From: Taudactylus pleione
Taxonomy: Eukaryota > Chordata > Amphibia > Anura > Myobatrachidae
Direction of reading: 5' to 3'
Assembly: GCA_031769625.1 (NCBI GenBank)
Contig: JAUIMM010000113.1
Coordinates: 10,737,001-10,801,000, forward strand
DNA length: 64,000 bases
The notes beneath the pieces were generated by a model that was given only the letters and a program-made list of their open reading frames with translations, had not been told where the DNA came from and searched no databases. How positions within the stretch are numbered: the stretch's first letter is position 1; each line of letters starts with the position of its first letter. Below are positions 10,989-21,785 of this stretch, piece after piece. The position numbers were made by a program, and so were the translations under genes.

Positions 10989-11581
10989 GGGCCTCATTCA
11001 GAGCCGGACGCTATTTGCGCTCGCTCGTTCATTAAAAAGGGGTGGCTATTCAAATGAACCGTTCGCACTTTGCAGTCTGTTCACGCCTCTATGTCTGAAC
11101 GAGCGAACAAAACTTGCGGTCGTAATTTTGAAAAAGACGCCTCCTGGCCGCTCGCACCATACGTCATGTCCGCTATTTATTAGATTAATCGAGTACATCG
11201 AACGGCGTATGAACTGCTCGCTATTCTTGTGGTTGGTTTTTCCTACCACAATCTTGCGAGCAGTTCTGACTATAAATCAACCAAGTGAAGTGGTTAATGA
11301 AGCTCCTGTATTAATTATGCACACCCATAAAACGCCCGTTTTGACCTTTAAGCACGCCTGCGTTCTGATTTCCACTCCCAGTTTTCAAGCACCTTCCCCT
11401 GTTACCACCCACATACGCCTCCTCCTGTCACTCAAAATAGCAGGCATTCGCTATTTAGCGAACAAACGATTTTCGGCTGCACTGACTGGTTCGCGTATTA
11501 AAATCCGTACGCATGCGCAGTTGTGCGAACATCGTTCGGAACGAACGAGCGGCCGCTTACGAGTTGCTCTGAATCAGACCC
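10989..11581. mobile_element. Harbinger-type MITE (593 bp, TSD TAA)
   Basis: Left terminus GGGCCTCATTCAGAGCCGGA; right terminus ends GAGTTGCTCTGAATCAGACC C. Perfect 3 bp duplication TAA at 10986-10988 and 11582-11584. Subterminal sequence (GCTCGCTCGTTC; GCATGCGCAGTTGTGCGAAC; CATCGTTCGGAACGAACG) matches the ends of the autonomous element at 42095-49582, its likely mobiliser. A 258-residue ORF running through it starts and stops outside and is not a gene. Confidence 0.88.
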
Positions 11582-12817
11582 TAAATGTTTTGAAAGCTTC
11601 TATAAACAAGTTTTCTGGACTGTTTAGCAGAATCAATTTATTTATTTACTTATATATTTTCACCTATAGGAATTTTTTCTTCCTTCATAAACACATTTTT
11701 TTAAGGTACTTAATAATAAAAGGTATATTTTAAACATCATAATCATATCACATACATTGAAGATTTTAAATAAAAGTGCCCCAAAAAGGAATATATTTTT
11801 TTTATTATATTATTTTTTTTTGCCTGTGCAGAACATTCCATTAACATTCCTCCTCCTATTAGTGCGGGCCGGCAGGCAGCAGTGGTAGGAGCGGCCCCCT
11901 CTGATTCTGCCTGTGTCAGCAGTCCCCCCCTGATGGCAGCCCTGTACAGAACACACACTGTGCGTCCTCAAGCCTTGAGGATTGAGGACCCGCTCTATTT
12001 TAAAAAACAGCTGCAGGGGGTCGGGTTGGCGGGCCCCTAGAACCTTCGGGCCCATGGGCAGCTGCCCAAAAAGCCCAATGGAAGAGACGGCCCTGACTAC
12101 AAGGATCAGCATTCCCTCCAGCTACTGACTTCATTCATGCATCACACAATACTATTTGTAGATTTAAAATAGCCCTACATTTTAACTGTTGTATTATTTA
12201 AACATAATCGTATCATAATGTTTTGCTTTTTTGTAATGTCTTTTGGTTATTTATTAAATTGAGAAAAAATGTACGATGACAAAGACGTGAGCGGGCTCTT
12301 GGCTGACTCTGTGGATGGCAGATTATGGGTACATGGCAGACCAGTGCATGGCATTTGGAGGAGAACTCGCTCAATGTACAGATGTGGCAGATCCCTCAAA
12401 GTCTTCAGTACACCCACCGCTGTTTCTCTTGTTTCTCCTGACAGTATATTGTGCTGATATGTACTTTAGCACATATGGCTTTCTGCAATTACATTTAAGC
12501 AAAAAAATCATCATGCTTATTGCTTGCTGGGTCATCTGACTATTAACATTGCAGTGGCGGGACTGATGAAGGTGCTAATTAAATTGTTTACCATTTCTGT
12601 GTGGGAGTAACGCCAGTTCTTTGGGAAAATTATGATGCAGAGATAAGTAAGGGTCCCCCCCAACACCACAATTTGGCTAGAGCCCCATTAACCCTGCTTA
12701 ACCCAGCTCTGATCTGACTTCTGTCCCACCCCCAGGAGTGCTGTATTGACTTCATTGTGTAGTCTGTGGTGTTTTCCACCTAGACAGACGTAACTAGTTT
12801 TCTGTCTTCAGTAGATA

Positions 12818-12981
12818 TATTTACTACGGTGCAGGTTTATAAAAGTGGAGATATTGCCCATAGCAACCAATCAGATTCTAGCTATTATCTTTTAGAAGGT
12901 ACTAGATAAATGATAAGTATAATTTGATTGGTTGCTATGGGCAACACCTCAACTTTTAAGAACCTGCACTCTAGCAAATAT
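12818..12981. mobile_element. Palindromic MITE (TTGCCCATAGCAACCAATCAGA type)
   Basis: Arms TATTTACTACGGTGCAGG and CCTGCACTCTAGCAAATA, with inner arms ATTGCCCATAGCAACCAATC and GATTGGTTGCTATGGGCAAC, making one near-complete foldback of about 160 bases. TA flanks are compatible with a Tc1/mariner-like duplication. The inner motif is common in fish and amphibian genomes. Confidence 0.75.
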
Positions 12982-13189
12982 ACTCCTGGGTGTTTTATAT
13001 GCAGCTGGTGGTGTACAAGGTATTTAGTTTTTGCTCTATCCCACAAACCCCTACTTCCACCTGCATACAATTAATATTGTTTTGCCTAATATACCTAAAC
13101 TTGTGTTTTCTTGTGACTTTTATGTGTTGTTGCTGCATGTGGTGATGGCTCTATTTGTATATTATTAGGGTTTGGTGTATTATGCTGAC

Positions 13190-13940
13190 TTTCACCATGC
13201 CGATATTCAGAATGTTAACATGAGCATATCTACTTGGTAGACATATCGACATGATCAGAATGTTGATAATGTGCTTGTGTGGTAAGTGTAATCTTAACCC
13301 TGACAAAGTTAACATTATGTTCTGTATGTTCGGCCGCCATCTTGTCATATTGACAGCCATCTTGTGCCATTTTGTGCTATATGTTATTCAGGAACCTGTT
13401 TCACTGTCAGCTAGATGACTTGCAAGAGACAAGAAATGTTTAGAAATGCTAGATTAGAGATTCTCACCCACTTAGCAAGCTGTTTCTGAGAATGCCAATG
13501 CCAGGCTGTGCATTCCCCAAGACAACTTCAAAATGTAGCCTTCGGCTTCTTATCTTATTGCTAGGCAGAATATCTAGTAGGTGGGGTGTTAGAGATTTTT
13601 ACCAACTGTTACCAAAGTGCTATAAAAATGTAACTGTAACTGATATACATTAGAGGATATCTTAAACCACCCCTTGCCTGTGTGTTTTTATTCTCTCCGA
13701 CCTAGTCGTAAGCTGCTGATTCCTGACACATATACAGAGCTCTCTTTGGGCCCGGTGAGGTCCAAAGAACCAGATTCAACATAAACCTAACTGTAATTCC
13801 TAAACCTATGCCTAACCCTAATCCTTATGCCAACATTTTCACAATGTCGACATTCATATATCAACATTCTGCCTGTGTAGAAATTTCAAGCATGTCGCCA
13901 TCATAACTGTCAACATTATGAATGTCAACTTGATGACTGC
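13190..13940. mobile_element. TGTCAACATT/AATGTTGACA-type MITE, split by an LTR-like insertion
   Basis: The left part (13190-13327) has ATTCAGAATGTTAACATGAG and AGAATGTTGATAATG. The right part (13789-13940) has CTAAACCTATGCCTAACCCT, then ACAATGTCGACATTCAT and CAACATTATGAATGTCAAC. The halves mirror each other, suggesting one foldback element with the TAACCC-like core common in this window. Terminal positions are approximate. Confidence 0.5.
13328..13788 (+). mobile_element. Probable solo LTR (about 460 bp)
   Basis: Begins TGTTCGGCCGCCATCTTGTC and ends CCAGATTCAACA, so has TG...CA-type ends. It holds a TATA box (TATAAAAATG at 13621) about 165 bases before the end and a CT-rich tract after it, typical of a retroviral or ERV-like LTR. 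It interrupts a MITE. No clean 4-6 bp duplication was found. Similar GCCATCTTGTG/GCCATTTTGT phrases at 63240-63360 may be related. Confidence 0.4.
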
Positions 13941-14328
13941 ATACCTATTTATTGAACTCAGAAGTGGTTGGAGCAGTTACCTAACCCCACAACTTAATGC
14001 TCTACCTCTATACAGACTCCCCTGTATTATTTAATTCTATGATGCCAATGCAGAGTAGGGAGCAAAACAGGCATGTTACACTAAAGATCCGATGCACCAG
14101 CAACATGTGGGCCCACGTTATGCTTGGTACAGGTCACAGACCCTTAAGAGTCACTTGTGCATAAGTTGAAACTATTTACTTTACATACAGCAAATACATT
14201 TATTATTAGCCACCATGTAATGTAGCAAGCCAAACTGTCTAATACAGCTGACATATCTCCCCACCTTGCATACACAAAAGTAAATAAATGCTTAAACAGA
14301 CTCTCAAAACCATATTTTCTGTTCTAAC

Positions 14329-15150
14329 CAGTGGTCGAAGTGGGAATTTTGAAGTGGGTGTATGGAAAATCTATGGTTGTACTTATGCGTGCACCGGAAA
14401 AGGGGAAATTGTCACTCAAAAGACATGCCCTTAAGACACGCCGCTTTTTAATCAGTGTAATGTATCACACCGTAGTACCCCTTATACACATTATGCCACA
14501 CAATAGTAGTGCCCCTAATACAATGGCCATGGTAGTAGTGCCCCTATACAATGCCAACAATAGTAGTGCCTCCTATACAATACCCACAGTAGTAGTTCCC
14601 CTTATACAATGCCCACAGTAGTGTCCCTTATGCAATGCCCACAGTAGTAGTGCCCCCTATACAATGCCCACAGTAGTAGTGCCCCTATACACTGCCCACA
14701 GTAGTAGTGCCCCCTATACAATGCCCACAGTAGTAGTGTCCCTTTACATTGCTCACAGTAGTAGTGCCCCTTGAAGTAGTACCCCCTAATACACTGCCCA
14801 CAGTAGTAGTGCCCCTTGTAGTAGTAGACCCTAATACATTGCCCACAGTAGTAGTGCCCCTTACACATAAAGACACACAAACAAACTTATCTGAAGCCCC
14901 TGGAAGGCGGCGCTCAGGAGTGAGCTCCACCCTCTGAGATGCTGGGCTGCCCCCAGGCTCCCCCTGCACTGAGAATAGATTCCATGCGCATGCATGGCCA
15001 GCCATTGGATGGGCATCAGAAAGCTGCATCCGATGGCTGGCAACCATTGAATTCCCAGTATTCCGTGGAAAAAAAATTGTCCATTAACTTGGAAAAATTG
15101 ATGGTTGCTAACCATCAGCTTCCAATGTCCATCCCTAGTTGTTAAAAAAA
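14329..15150. mobile_element. hAT-like element with internal minisatellite (ends uncertain)
   Basis: Starts CAGTGGTCGAAGTGGGAATT, resembling a hAT-type terminus, and carries the 14460-14870 array. The right part (14880-15150) is GC-richer with palindromic GATGGTTGCTAACCATCAGC and may be a separate MITE. No 8 bp duplication was found, so the outer limits are provisional. Confidence 0.35.
14460..14870 (-). repeat. Minisatellite, about 30 bp unit (CCCACAGTAGTAGTGCCCC)
   Basis: About 13 units of ATACAATGCCCACAGTAGTA followed by GTGCCCC(T/C)T, with small length changes. Its reverse complement (CATTGTATAAGGGGCACTAC) matches the unit at 20820-20880, so this array and the 18.9-21 kb array are the same minisatellite family on opposite strands. 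Glycine/tyrosine-rich ORFs on the minus strand are repeat translations. Confidence 0.9.
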
Positions 15151-15237
15151 CAGTCAGTAAGGTGAGCCAGCTGAGATTAGAATTTCTGGGGCTCAGAAGA
15201 TAGCAGTGTAGCTCAGTGCAGGAAGTATGCTGGGCCA

Positions 15238-15556
15238 CATCATCCCAGATGCCCGGAGGCAAGTTATAATTTGGTGCCCCCCCCTGACACTGTAATGTAG
15301 CAATTTGCATGCAGACAGGCTACAGATAGACAAAGGCAGCAGCTGATGGTCTGATGTGGAACTCTCCACTAGTGTATGGTGGCTTCTCTGGTGATGGGAA
15401 GAAGTGCCATGTATTGGGCGAGCGTGATGGTACACTCCGGGTACATAGCTACAGCCCTAAGTGAGGTGAATATGTTGTGGAAATGGAGGAGATGCCCCAT
15501 CAGAGCTGGAGCCCGGTGGCAGGCGCCTCCATTGTCTCCTATAGTTCTGCCCCTAC
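15238..15556. mobile_element. hAT-type MITE, family of 57158-57438 (copy without clear TSD)
   Basis: Aligns with 57165-57438: GCCCGGAGGCAAGTTATAAT, GCAGCAGCTGATGGTCTGA, CACTAGTGTATGGTGGCTTC, GGTGAATATGTTGTG and TCTCCTATAGTTCTGCCCCT. The left terminus is altered and the 3' end reads CCCCTACACC rather than CCCCTG, so the flanks cannot be paired. Confidence 0.7.
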
Positions 15557-15674
15557 ACCTGCCCATGACCACCTGCAAATGATATATTTTTCCTAGCATT
15601 ATAGCTGTCCATTTCTAGGGCCCAGATCATAATAGTGCCTGCACAAGCAACATAGACGTCTATTAAAACATTAA

Positions 15675-15918
15675 AGGGACCTATCCATCACACGACTTTG
15701 TGAACAATCCGACCAAAACCAGGAGGTTTTGGTCGCATTGTTCACAAAGTTGTGTACCAATGTGCGTGCACGATGGATCCTTGCCGACCCCAACTATCTA
15801 CTGAACATACCCATCAACCTGACGATGCTCATCAGGCTCGGCATGTTCAGTGATAGGAGGTTGGACTACTGAATGATGTTCAGTAAACGCCATTCAGGTT
15901 GCCTAGTGGATAGGCCCC
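15675..15918. mobile_element. piggyBac-type MITE (TSD TTAA)
   Basis: TTAA occurs at 15671-15674 and 15919-15922. Termini AGGGACCTATCCAT and, reverse-complemented, GGGGCCTATCCACT are inverted repeats. An inner perfect foldback (ACTTTGTGAACAATCCGACC / GGTCGCATTGTTCACAAAGT with AAAACCAGGAGGTTTT at the turn) occupies the left half. Length 244 bases, no ORF. Confidence 0.65.
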
Positions 15919-16171
15919 TTAACGATCTCTAAAAATTATCTGATGCATATTTTAACGGGTGGGAAAAAAAACAAAGTTGCTATCCTGACACCATATTTGG
16001 GGCGGGAGGTGTCTGGATTGTCATTGTCTAACCCAGCTATATCTATCGAGTACAGCACAATCTTAGTGATTGAGCCCACCTATTGCTCTCCCATATACTG
16101 TGAGCCCCGCTTGAACTGGGAGCCTGTATTTCAGCTGCGACCATAAAGTGCGCGGGCAGCATCTGTGTTCT

Positions 16172-16707
16172 GGGCTTGATTTACAGATGGACGCTCGCTC
16201 TGAATTAGGGCGTTTTTTATTTTTTTCGGAGCGGCCTCCTGGCCGTTCGCATAGCTGTGGGTAACCACCCACAGCTATAGCGAGCGGCCAGGTTGATGGT
16301 TGCGATGGTCAAGACCATCGTGACCATCGGGCTTGCGACGAGACCCTTGTGGTAGGGTCTCATGGCTGCAAGCCCCAGAGAGCTTCTGGCTCTAATAGAG
16401 CCGGAAGCACTCCCACTGACATCACTTGTGATGTCAGTGGGGCCGCCCACAATTGGCAGGTGTTCGCTCGGGAACACCTCCGTTTTTGAAGCCACCCCCC
16501 GGCCATGCCTACCAAAGGGGGCGAGCTGTCAATCACCATCGACAGCTCGCCCCCTTTGGTGCGAGACCCGGAGCGACGGAGCACCCATCGCTAGCCGGGT
16601 CTCGCGCATGCACACTACGGAGCCGGCTCCATCGTGCACATGCCCAGTGGGCAAACATCGACCCGGTTGCGAGCGCTCAGCGCTTGCGACTGGGTCTGAA
16701 TCAGGCC
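16172..16707 (+). mobile_element. Palindrome-chain Harbinger MITE, diverged copy
   Basis: Same order of hairpins as 52212-52760 and 55057-55605: GTGGGTAACCACCCAC, GATGGTCAAGACCATCGTGA, AGACCCTTGTGGTAGGGTCT, CTGACATCACTTGTGATGTC, GGCGAGCTGTCAATCACC with its partner, and a final GACTGGGTCTGAATCAGGCC. The left end (GGGCTTGATTTACAG) is mutated and no 3 bp duplication is clear. Confidence 0.75.
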
Positions 16708-17608
16708 TAGAGTGCTGATGTGTACGCAGCTGAGCGATTTTCTGCTACTGCACACGTGTAAAATGTCCTGGAAACTCTTACTGCGCGCGCGGAAAGTGTC
16801 CAATGGCGTTTGGAATTGTGTATGGCATTGCTAACACTAGAGAAGGGGTCTGCGATCCCTGGGTATTTTCAGGCGTATTATGAGAGTGACACACCGCTGC
16901 ATTCCCAATCGCAAATCTAACGCTACAGAGGCCATGCTTAGTTGGATTTGTGTAGAGTAGCTAGAGCAGACACTAGGCTACTGCAATAGAGCGACCGATG
17001 TTGCGTCGATGTTGGTGTGTTTACAATCTCCATAGCAAATGCACAGACCACGCAGACTGAAAGTGGGCGTCTCAGTGCTCGTACAATCCATCTCACCATG
17101 GAGCACAAAGGGGAGGATGAGATTAGCATTTGCATACTCCCGCAACCGCTATTGAGAGGGTGGCTGCGAATGCCACTGCATTACCAACCGTCTCTGAATC
17201 GGGCCCTCTGATCCTCTCTCCTTGCTGCAAACTGTGGGCTAGTCTATGGTATCTATGCTGTATTTACATCCTCTCCTGCTGGGGAGTGATGATTAAACCA
17301 TTTGTACTGGGACTGCCAAAGCAATGAATCCACACAGCCAGAATGATTTTACCCTATTACAACTTTCAGCATGGCTCACCTCCTGAGCTCTTACACATGG
17401 GGTTTTTAGGTAATGACAAATAGCTCTGACTGATTGTGTCTGCTTTTTTTATCCATTCACTGGAAACTTTTTCAGACACAGTAATTCCATTCCAAGGTGA
17501 GATTACTGAGGAAAGTCTAGGAAGAATAGAAAAACCCCACACTATAATGACATGGCACGGGCAATAGAGAATTTCCATCCAGTCAGATGCAGGAACAAAA
17601 GTGATAGA

Positions 17609-17762
17609 CTGTGAGTTGCAGCAAGTGCTGAGAGTTTGGCGATACAGCGATTTAAAGCGTCACATTTTTAAAAGGCAAAATCAAGTTGGTTTTACCTTTA
17701 AACAAATTGCTGTTTTAAATCTCATGGCTACTACTAAATTGCTGCTTGCTGCAACTCGCAGG
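17609..17762. mobile_element. Short foldback MITE
   Basis: Arms CTGTGAGTTGCAGCAAG and CTTGCTGCAACTCGCAG bracket about 120 AT-rich bases with weaker internal pairing (GGCGATACAGCGATTTAAA / TTGCTGTTTTAAATCTC). Family not recognised. Confidence 0.55.
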
Positions 17763-17805
17763 CTATTACTTTTGACCCGCAGTCTGTCATTTGCTGCACT
17801 GGGAT

Positions 17806-17996
17806 AAACCTAAGCCCCCCATCCCCCGGGATACTGTGTTACTTACCGGCGTCTGCACTTTTGGTATCCTGATCTCATTCGTGATAGCGGCGTCAGCATT
17901 TTGCCAGCGGTCAGGATTCCGGCGCCGGTATATTGGCAGCCGGCTTCCCGTCTGCTGGCATTTTAACTACATCCCCTGTAATTGACCCTGTAACTT
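17806..17996. mobile_element. Fragment of the CCGGC-type MITE family
   Basis: GGGATACTGTGTTACTTACC, GGTATCCTGATCTC, GTCAGGATTCCGGCGCCGGT and GGCATTTTAACTACATCCCC match terminal parts of the 3762-4245 family but lack the TAACCC core. Confidence 0.45.
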
Positions 17997-19234
17997 TGTA
18001 CAAGCTCTGCAGATGCTACAGGGGATTTCACACAACTCTGACACCTTCCAAGTTGTAAAACCCTTTAAAGATGCCATCACATTGTAACATTAACAGGTGC
18101 CCCTATATACTGCAATGTTACCAGCCAAATGGGTTATATTAGATCTAATTAGCCACAAACTGCATTGAGCATGAGCCCAAAAAGATTGCAAATTACTATC
18201 ATCTTTTAATTGGGACCGTTCAGATTTAAACAGGATTCAGTTCAACTGGAATGCTAAGGGTGCTCTGTTGGATCTGGAGGATCATTTTTATTTTGGATAC
18301 ACTGCTGTTAGCATCAACAATATGTTATATACATAGACACATGTTAACATTACCCATAATGAATCATATACTTGGATGAAAATACTTCTTAAAAATGTGA
18401 AAAGAAGTATTTTTACTCCGCTGAAAAAAAACCTAGTGCACCCCTGGACACACCTCCCCCACACGCTGGCTGCTGATACAGATTGTCCTGTTTTTATATT
18501 TCTTCTTGAATTTTCCATATACGCAGCTGCAGCATAAAATTCCGTTAATACTAGACTGTTTCATTTATGACAGACTCTAGTGACAACATAAGATTCTTTT
18601 AAAGCAGCGATAGTCTCAGATATTTTCCCGCCATTCACGCTCTGCCGTTTTAACTGAATTATCAAGGACCCAGCGCACACTATGGAAGGATCACACTAAT
18701 GTTTCAAATAACAAACATGTAGCACCAATTATTGCCTACTTCACATAAGGCTACAAAAGTGTCTATATTCAGTCTGACTCAGAGTTCTGCTCTTATACAC
18801 AATTTCAGCTCTACCAGAATCATTTTAGAATTTTGATGAAAACTCCAGCAGAGCTAAAAAAATTATATACCAATCATCACACCAGTTTCGTAACTATAGA
18901 GGGTGCAGGGGGTGCGCATGCCATGGGGTCTGGCGGATTAGGGGGCACGGCAGCCTAGTAAGCGTCTCCCTGCACCCACTGTAGGGTGCAACTGGGAAAA
19001 CTGGTATCTGAAGCGATCAGAGACTAAAGACACCTCTGATCGCTTCAGAGGCCAGCGTTCCCAGTGATGCAGTGCGCGGGTGTGCGGGTGACATGATGAA
19101 GTCACCCGCATCACTCAACATGTGAGGAGCCTGCATGCCTGCTGGATCTAGTTAGATCCAGTGAGCGGCAGGCCTATACGCTGGAGAGAAGTTGGAGCGC
19201 TGACAACCATGAAGACAGGTAAGTATTGCACAAC

Positions 19235-20256
19235 GGAGGAAGCACAGCATAAGGGGCATTACCTGGGGCACAGCATAAGGAGCATTACCTAGGGCACAGC
19301 ATATGGGGCATTACCGGAGGCACAGCATAAGGGGCATTACCGGAGGCACAGCATAAGGGTCATTACAGGGGCACAGTATAAGGGGCATTACAGGGGGCAT
19401 AGCATAAGGAGCATTACCTAGGACACAGCATATGGGGCATTACCGGAGGCTCAGCATAAGGGGCATTACCGGAGGCACAGCATAAGGGTCATTACAGGGG
19501 CACAGTATAAGGGGCATTACCTGGGGCACAGCATAAGGGGCATTACCTGGGGCACAGCATAAGGAGCATTACCTACGACACAGCATATGGAGCATTACCG
19601 GAGGCACAGCATAAGGGGCATTACCGGAGGCACAGCATAAGGGTTATTACAGGGGCACAGTATAAGGGTCATTACAGGGGCATAGCATAAGGGGCATTAC
19701 CGGAGGCACAGCATAAGGGTCATTACAGGGGCACAGTATAAGGGGCATTACCGGGGCACAGCATGTTGGCCATTACCAGAGGCAAAGCAAAAGGGGCATT
19801 GTCGGGGGCACAGCATAAGTGGCATTACAGGGGGCACTGTATAAGGGGCTTTACTGGGGGTACAACATAAGGGGCATTACAGGGGGCACAGCAAAAGGGG
19901 CATTACCTAGAGAACAGCATAAGGGGCATTACTGGGGGCACAGCATATGGGGCATTACCTGGGACTCAGCATAAGGGGCATTATTGGAGGCACAGCATAA
20001 GGGGCATTGCATGGGGCACAGCATAAGGGACATTACCTGAGGCACAGTCTATGGGGCATTACCTGGGACTCTGTATAAGGGGCATTATTGGAGGCACAGC
20101 ATAAGGGGCATTGCATGGGGCACAGCATAAGGGACATTACCTGGGGCACAGTCTATGGGGCATTACCAGGGGCTCAGCATAAGGGGCATTACCAGAGGCA
20201 CAGCATAAAGAGCATTACAGGGGGCACAGTATAAGGGGCATTACCAGGGGTACAGC
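19235..20256 (+). repeat. Minisatellite, about 25-28 bp unit (CACAGCATAAGGGGCATTAC)
   Basis: About 38-40 units of CACAGCATAAGGGGCATTAC plus 5-8 variable G-rich bases (CTGGGG, CGGAGG, AGGGGG). Blocks of variants recur (for example GGAGCATTACCTAGG-CACAG at several sites), so multi-unit segments were duplicated. Confidence 0.92.
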
Positions 20257-20613
20257 CAGGCCCGCCAAGAGCAATGGTAATAGGGGGCATGGCCTAATCG
20301 CGGGAGGCGTGGCCACGCCCCCTTGCTGAGAAAAAAAAGATTTGCAGCGCCGCGTAGCGGCGCTGTGCGCTGGGGAGGGGGGGCGCTCTGAGCCCCCTCA
20401 GCCCGGTGCAAAGCCAGGGGGGGCGCGATCAGTGTGATCGCTCCCCCCCACAGGCATAGGAGACTGCTGTGGCTGCTGCTCAGCAGCCACGAGCAGTCTC
20501 CAACTGCAGCTCAGCACACGCTGTGTGCTGGGCTGCTGTGAGGGGGTGCGCGGCGCCCTCAGGAAGCCTGGGCCCGGGTAATCTGTACCCGCTCCCCCCT
20601 CTCGGTGCCCCTG
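20257..20613 (-). mobile_element. GC-rich hAT MITE nested in the minisatellite (TSD GGTACAGC)
   Basis: Perfect 8 bp duplication GGTACAGC at 20249-20256 and 20614-20621. Termini CAGGCCCGCCAAGAG and, reverse-complemented, CAGGGGCACCGAGAG. Strong internal palindromes: GCAGCGCCGCGTAGCGGCGC, GGGCGCGATCAGTGTGATCG and GCTGCTGCTCAGCAGCCACG. Same family as 23174-23587 in the opposite direction. Confidence 0.9.
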
Positions 20614-20885
20614 GGTACAGCATATGGGGCATTACCGGAGGCACAGCATAAGGGGCATTACAGGGGGCACAGCATAAGGAACATTACATGGGGCACAGCA
20701 TAAGGGGCATTACCTAGGGCACAGCATAAGGGGCACTGTATAAGGGGCTTTAATACAAAGGGCATTGCATAAGGGGCTCTAATACAGAGGGCATTGCATA
20801 ATGGGCACAACTACAGGGGGTATTGCATAATGGGCACAGCTATAGGGGGCATTGTATAAGGGGCACTACTACAGGGGGTATTGCA
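20614..20885 (+). repeat. Minisatellite, right portion (CATTGTATAAGGGGCACTAC variants)
   Basis: Continues the array right of the nested MITE and changes gradually from CACAGCATAAGGGGCATTAC to ATTGCATAATGGGCACAACT and CATTGTATAAGGGGCACTAC, the latter being the complement of the 14460-14870 unit. Confidence 0.88.
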
Positions 20886-21039
20886 TAATGAGCACAACTT
20901 CATGGGTACGGTTTACAGTAGGTAGTCCTATGGGGGCCCGAGGAAATTTTGCTTTGGGGCCCCCATATCTCTGGTTATGTCCCTGCATCACACCAATAGC
21001 AGTCACAATAGGTACATTGGGACAGATAGTTGTATGGTA

Positions 21040-21440
21040 TTGCACAGCTGCTGCATATTTGTATGCAGTGGCTGCGCTATACTGTACAACTAATATGCTA
21101 ATGCCGCAGGCTTCTAAGGACAAAAGATGGCTCCTGCCAGCATCGCAGATCCAAGTGCTGCATCCAAAGACACATCATCAAATCACGATGGTCGCAATCA
21201 TCGGCCATGTGAGTAAGCCTAAGCTTACCCAGACTGGATGCCGGAACTGCTAAGCTTGGAAGACGCAGACCCTGGCCTTGACACGTCTACAAAACAGGGC
21301 GTTTTGTAAAACGGACCAAATCGCCACACCCACTCCAAAATGGGAGTAACATGTCAATCATGCTGCGGCTTGGGGGCACTGCGAGTGATCTCCCATTCAG
21401 TGATCGGCCAATGCTCAAGAATAGATCCTGCGCATGCGCT
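21040..21440. other. Diverged Harbinger-type MITE remnant (suspected)
   Basis: Contains a CTGCAT-rich foldback, GATGGTCGCAATCATCGG, CACACCCACTCCAAAATGGG, TGTCAATCATGCTGCGGCTT and a final TCCTGCGCATGCGCTGATC, in the same general order as 23648-24130. Clear termini were not found. Confidence 0.35.
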
Positions 21441-21483
21441 GATCATTAAACATCAGAGTTGCACGTAAATCATTGGGTTTGTA

Positions 21484-21785
21484 TAGAACTCTGGATCTAT
21501 CTTGTTATAAATGAGAATGTCTTTTTGTTTGTTTGTTCTCGGACTGCGATAAACTCCGCAACCACTGAACCGATTGTGATGCGGTTTTCACCATTGTGTA
21601 GATAATTTTCCCAGGCAGGTTTCGGGCTAAGGATCATCGCGATGGGCCGTCAGGGGACTGTGGGCAGGGCTCCTCAAGGAGGGGTCCCCTGCATTGCAAA
21701 ATTTTCAGCCCTAAAGAGGGCAGCTGCCACCAAAGGAGACCCATTACAGAAGCGCTGATGTATGTGTTGTTCAGGGACCCATTAT
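21484..21785 (+). other. Unclassified repeat-like segment (ATAAATGAGAATGTC...GAACCGATT)
   Basis: Holds ATAAATGAGAATGTCTTTTT, a GTTTGTTTGTTCTCGGACTG run and CCACTGAACCGATTGTGATG, phrases met in dispersed repeats of many animal genomes, then a GGGGTCCCCTGCATTGCAAA segment. No ORF. Class not determined. Confidence 0.3.

Larger units (their letters stand above)
8069..11944. mobile_element. Inner hAT-type element nested in the outer one (TSD YACAGAAC)
   Basis: Left end CAGGGCTGCCAGCAGAAATT; right end, reverse-complemented, CAGGGCTGCCATCAGGGGGG. The flanks CACAGAAC (8061-8068) and TACAGAAC (11945-11952) agree at 7 of 8 positions. The element holds short flanking segments, a Penelope-like remnant (about 8440-10130) and a complete Harbinger MITE (10989-11581). 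No transposase is visible, so it was non-autonomous or has been overwritten. Confidence 0.7.
7932..12095. mobile_element. Outer hAT-type MITE, split by a nested element (TSD ACTACAAG)
   Basis: Left end CAGGGCTGTCTTAACAGCAG; right end, reverse-complemented, CAGGGCCGTCTCTTCCATTG. Both continue into a GGGCCC motif. Identical 8-mers ACTACAAG flank it at 7924-7931 and 12096-12103, as expected for hAT insertion. Outer-element sequence itself is only about 137 bases on the left (to 8068) and about 143 on the right (from 11953); everything between arrived later. Confidence 0.75.
18883..20985. mobile_element. hAT-type element with internal minisatellite (TSD CATCACAC)
   Basis: Perfect 8 bp duplication CATCACAC at 18875-18882 and 20986-20993. 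Left end CAGTTTCGTAACTATAGAGG; right end, reverse-complemented, CAGGGACATAACCAGAGATA. About 320 bases of ordinary sequence (with a GATCGCTTCAGAG foldback near 19035) precede a ~1 kb minisatellite and a nested hAT MITE (20257-20613); the array then resumes and the element ends in a GGGGCCCCCATA segment. No transposase, so non-autonomous; at 2.1 kb it owes its size to array growth and the nested insertion. Confidence 0.85.

Noticed and set aside
10957..11733. 258-codon plus-strand ORF
   Set aside because: It runs through a Harbinger MITE from flank to flank; the MITE with its TAA duplication explains the sequence and no protein family is recognisable.
13328..13788. Confident solo-LTR call with target duplication
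   Set aside because: The ends and TATA box suit an LTR, but no matching 4-6 bp flanks were found, so it is kept only as probable.
14602..15047. Gly/Tyr-rich minus-strand ORFs
   Set aside because: Translation of the CCCACAGTAGTAGTGCCCC minisatellite; looks keratin-like only because of the repeat.
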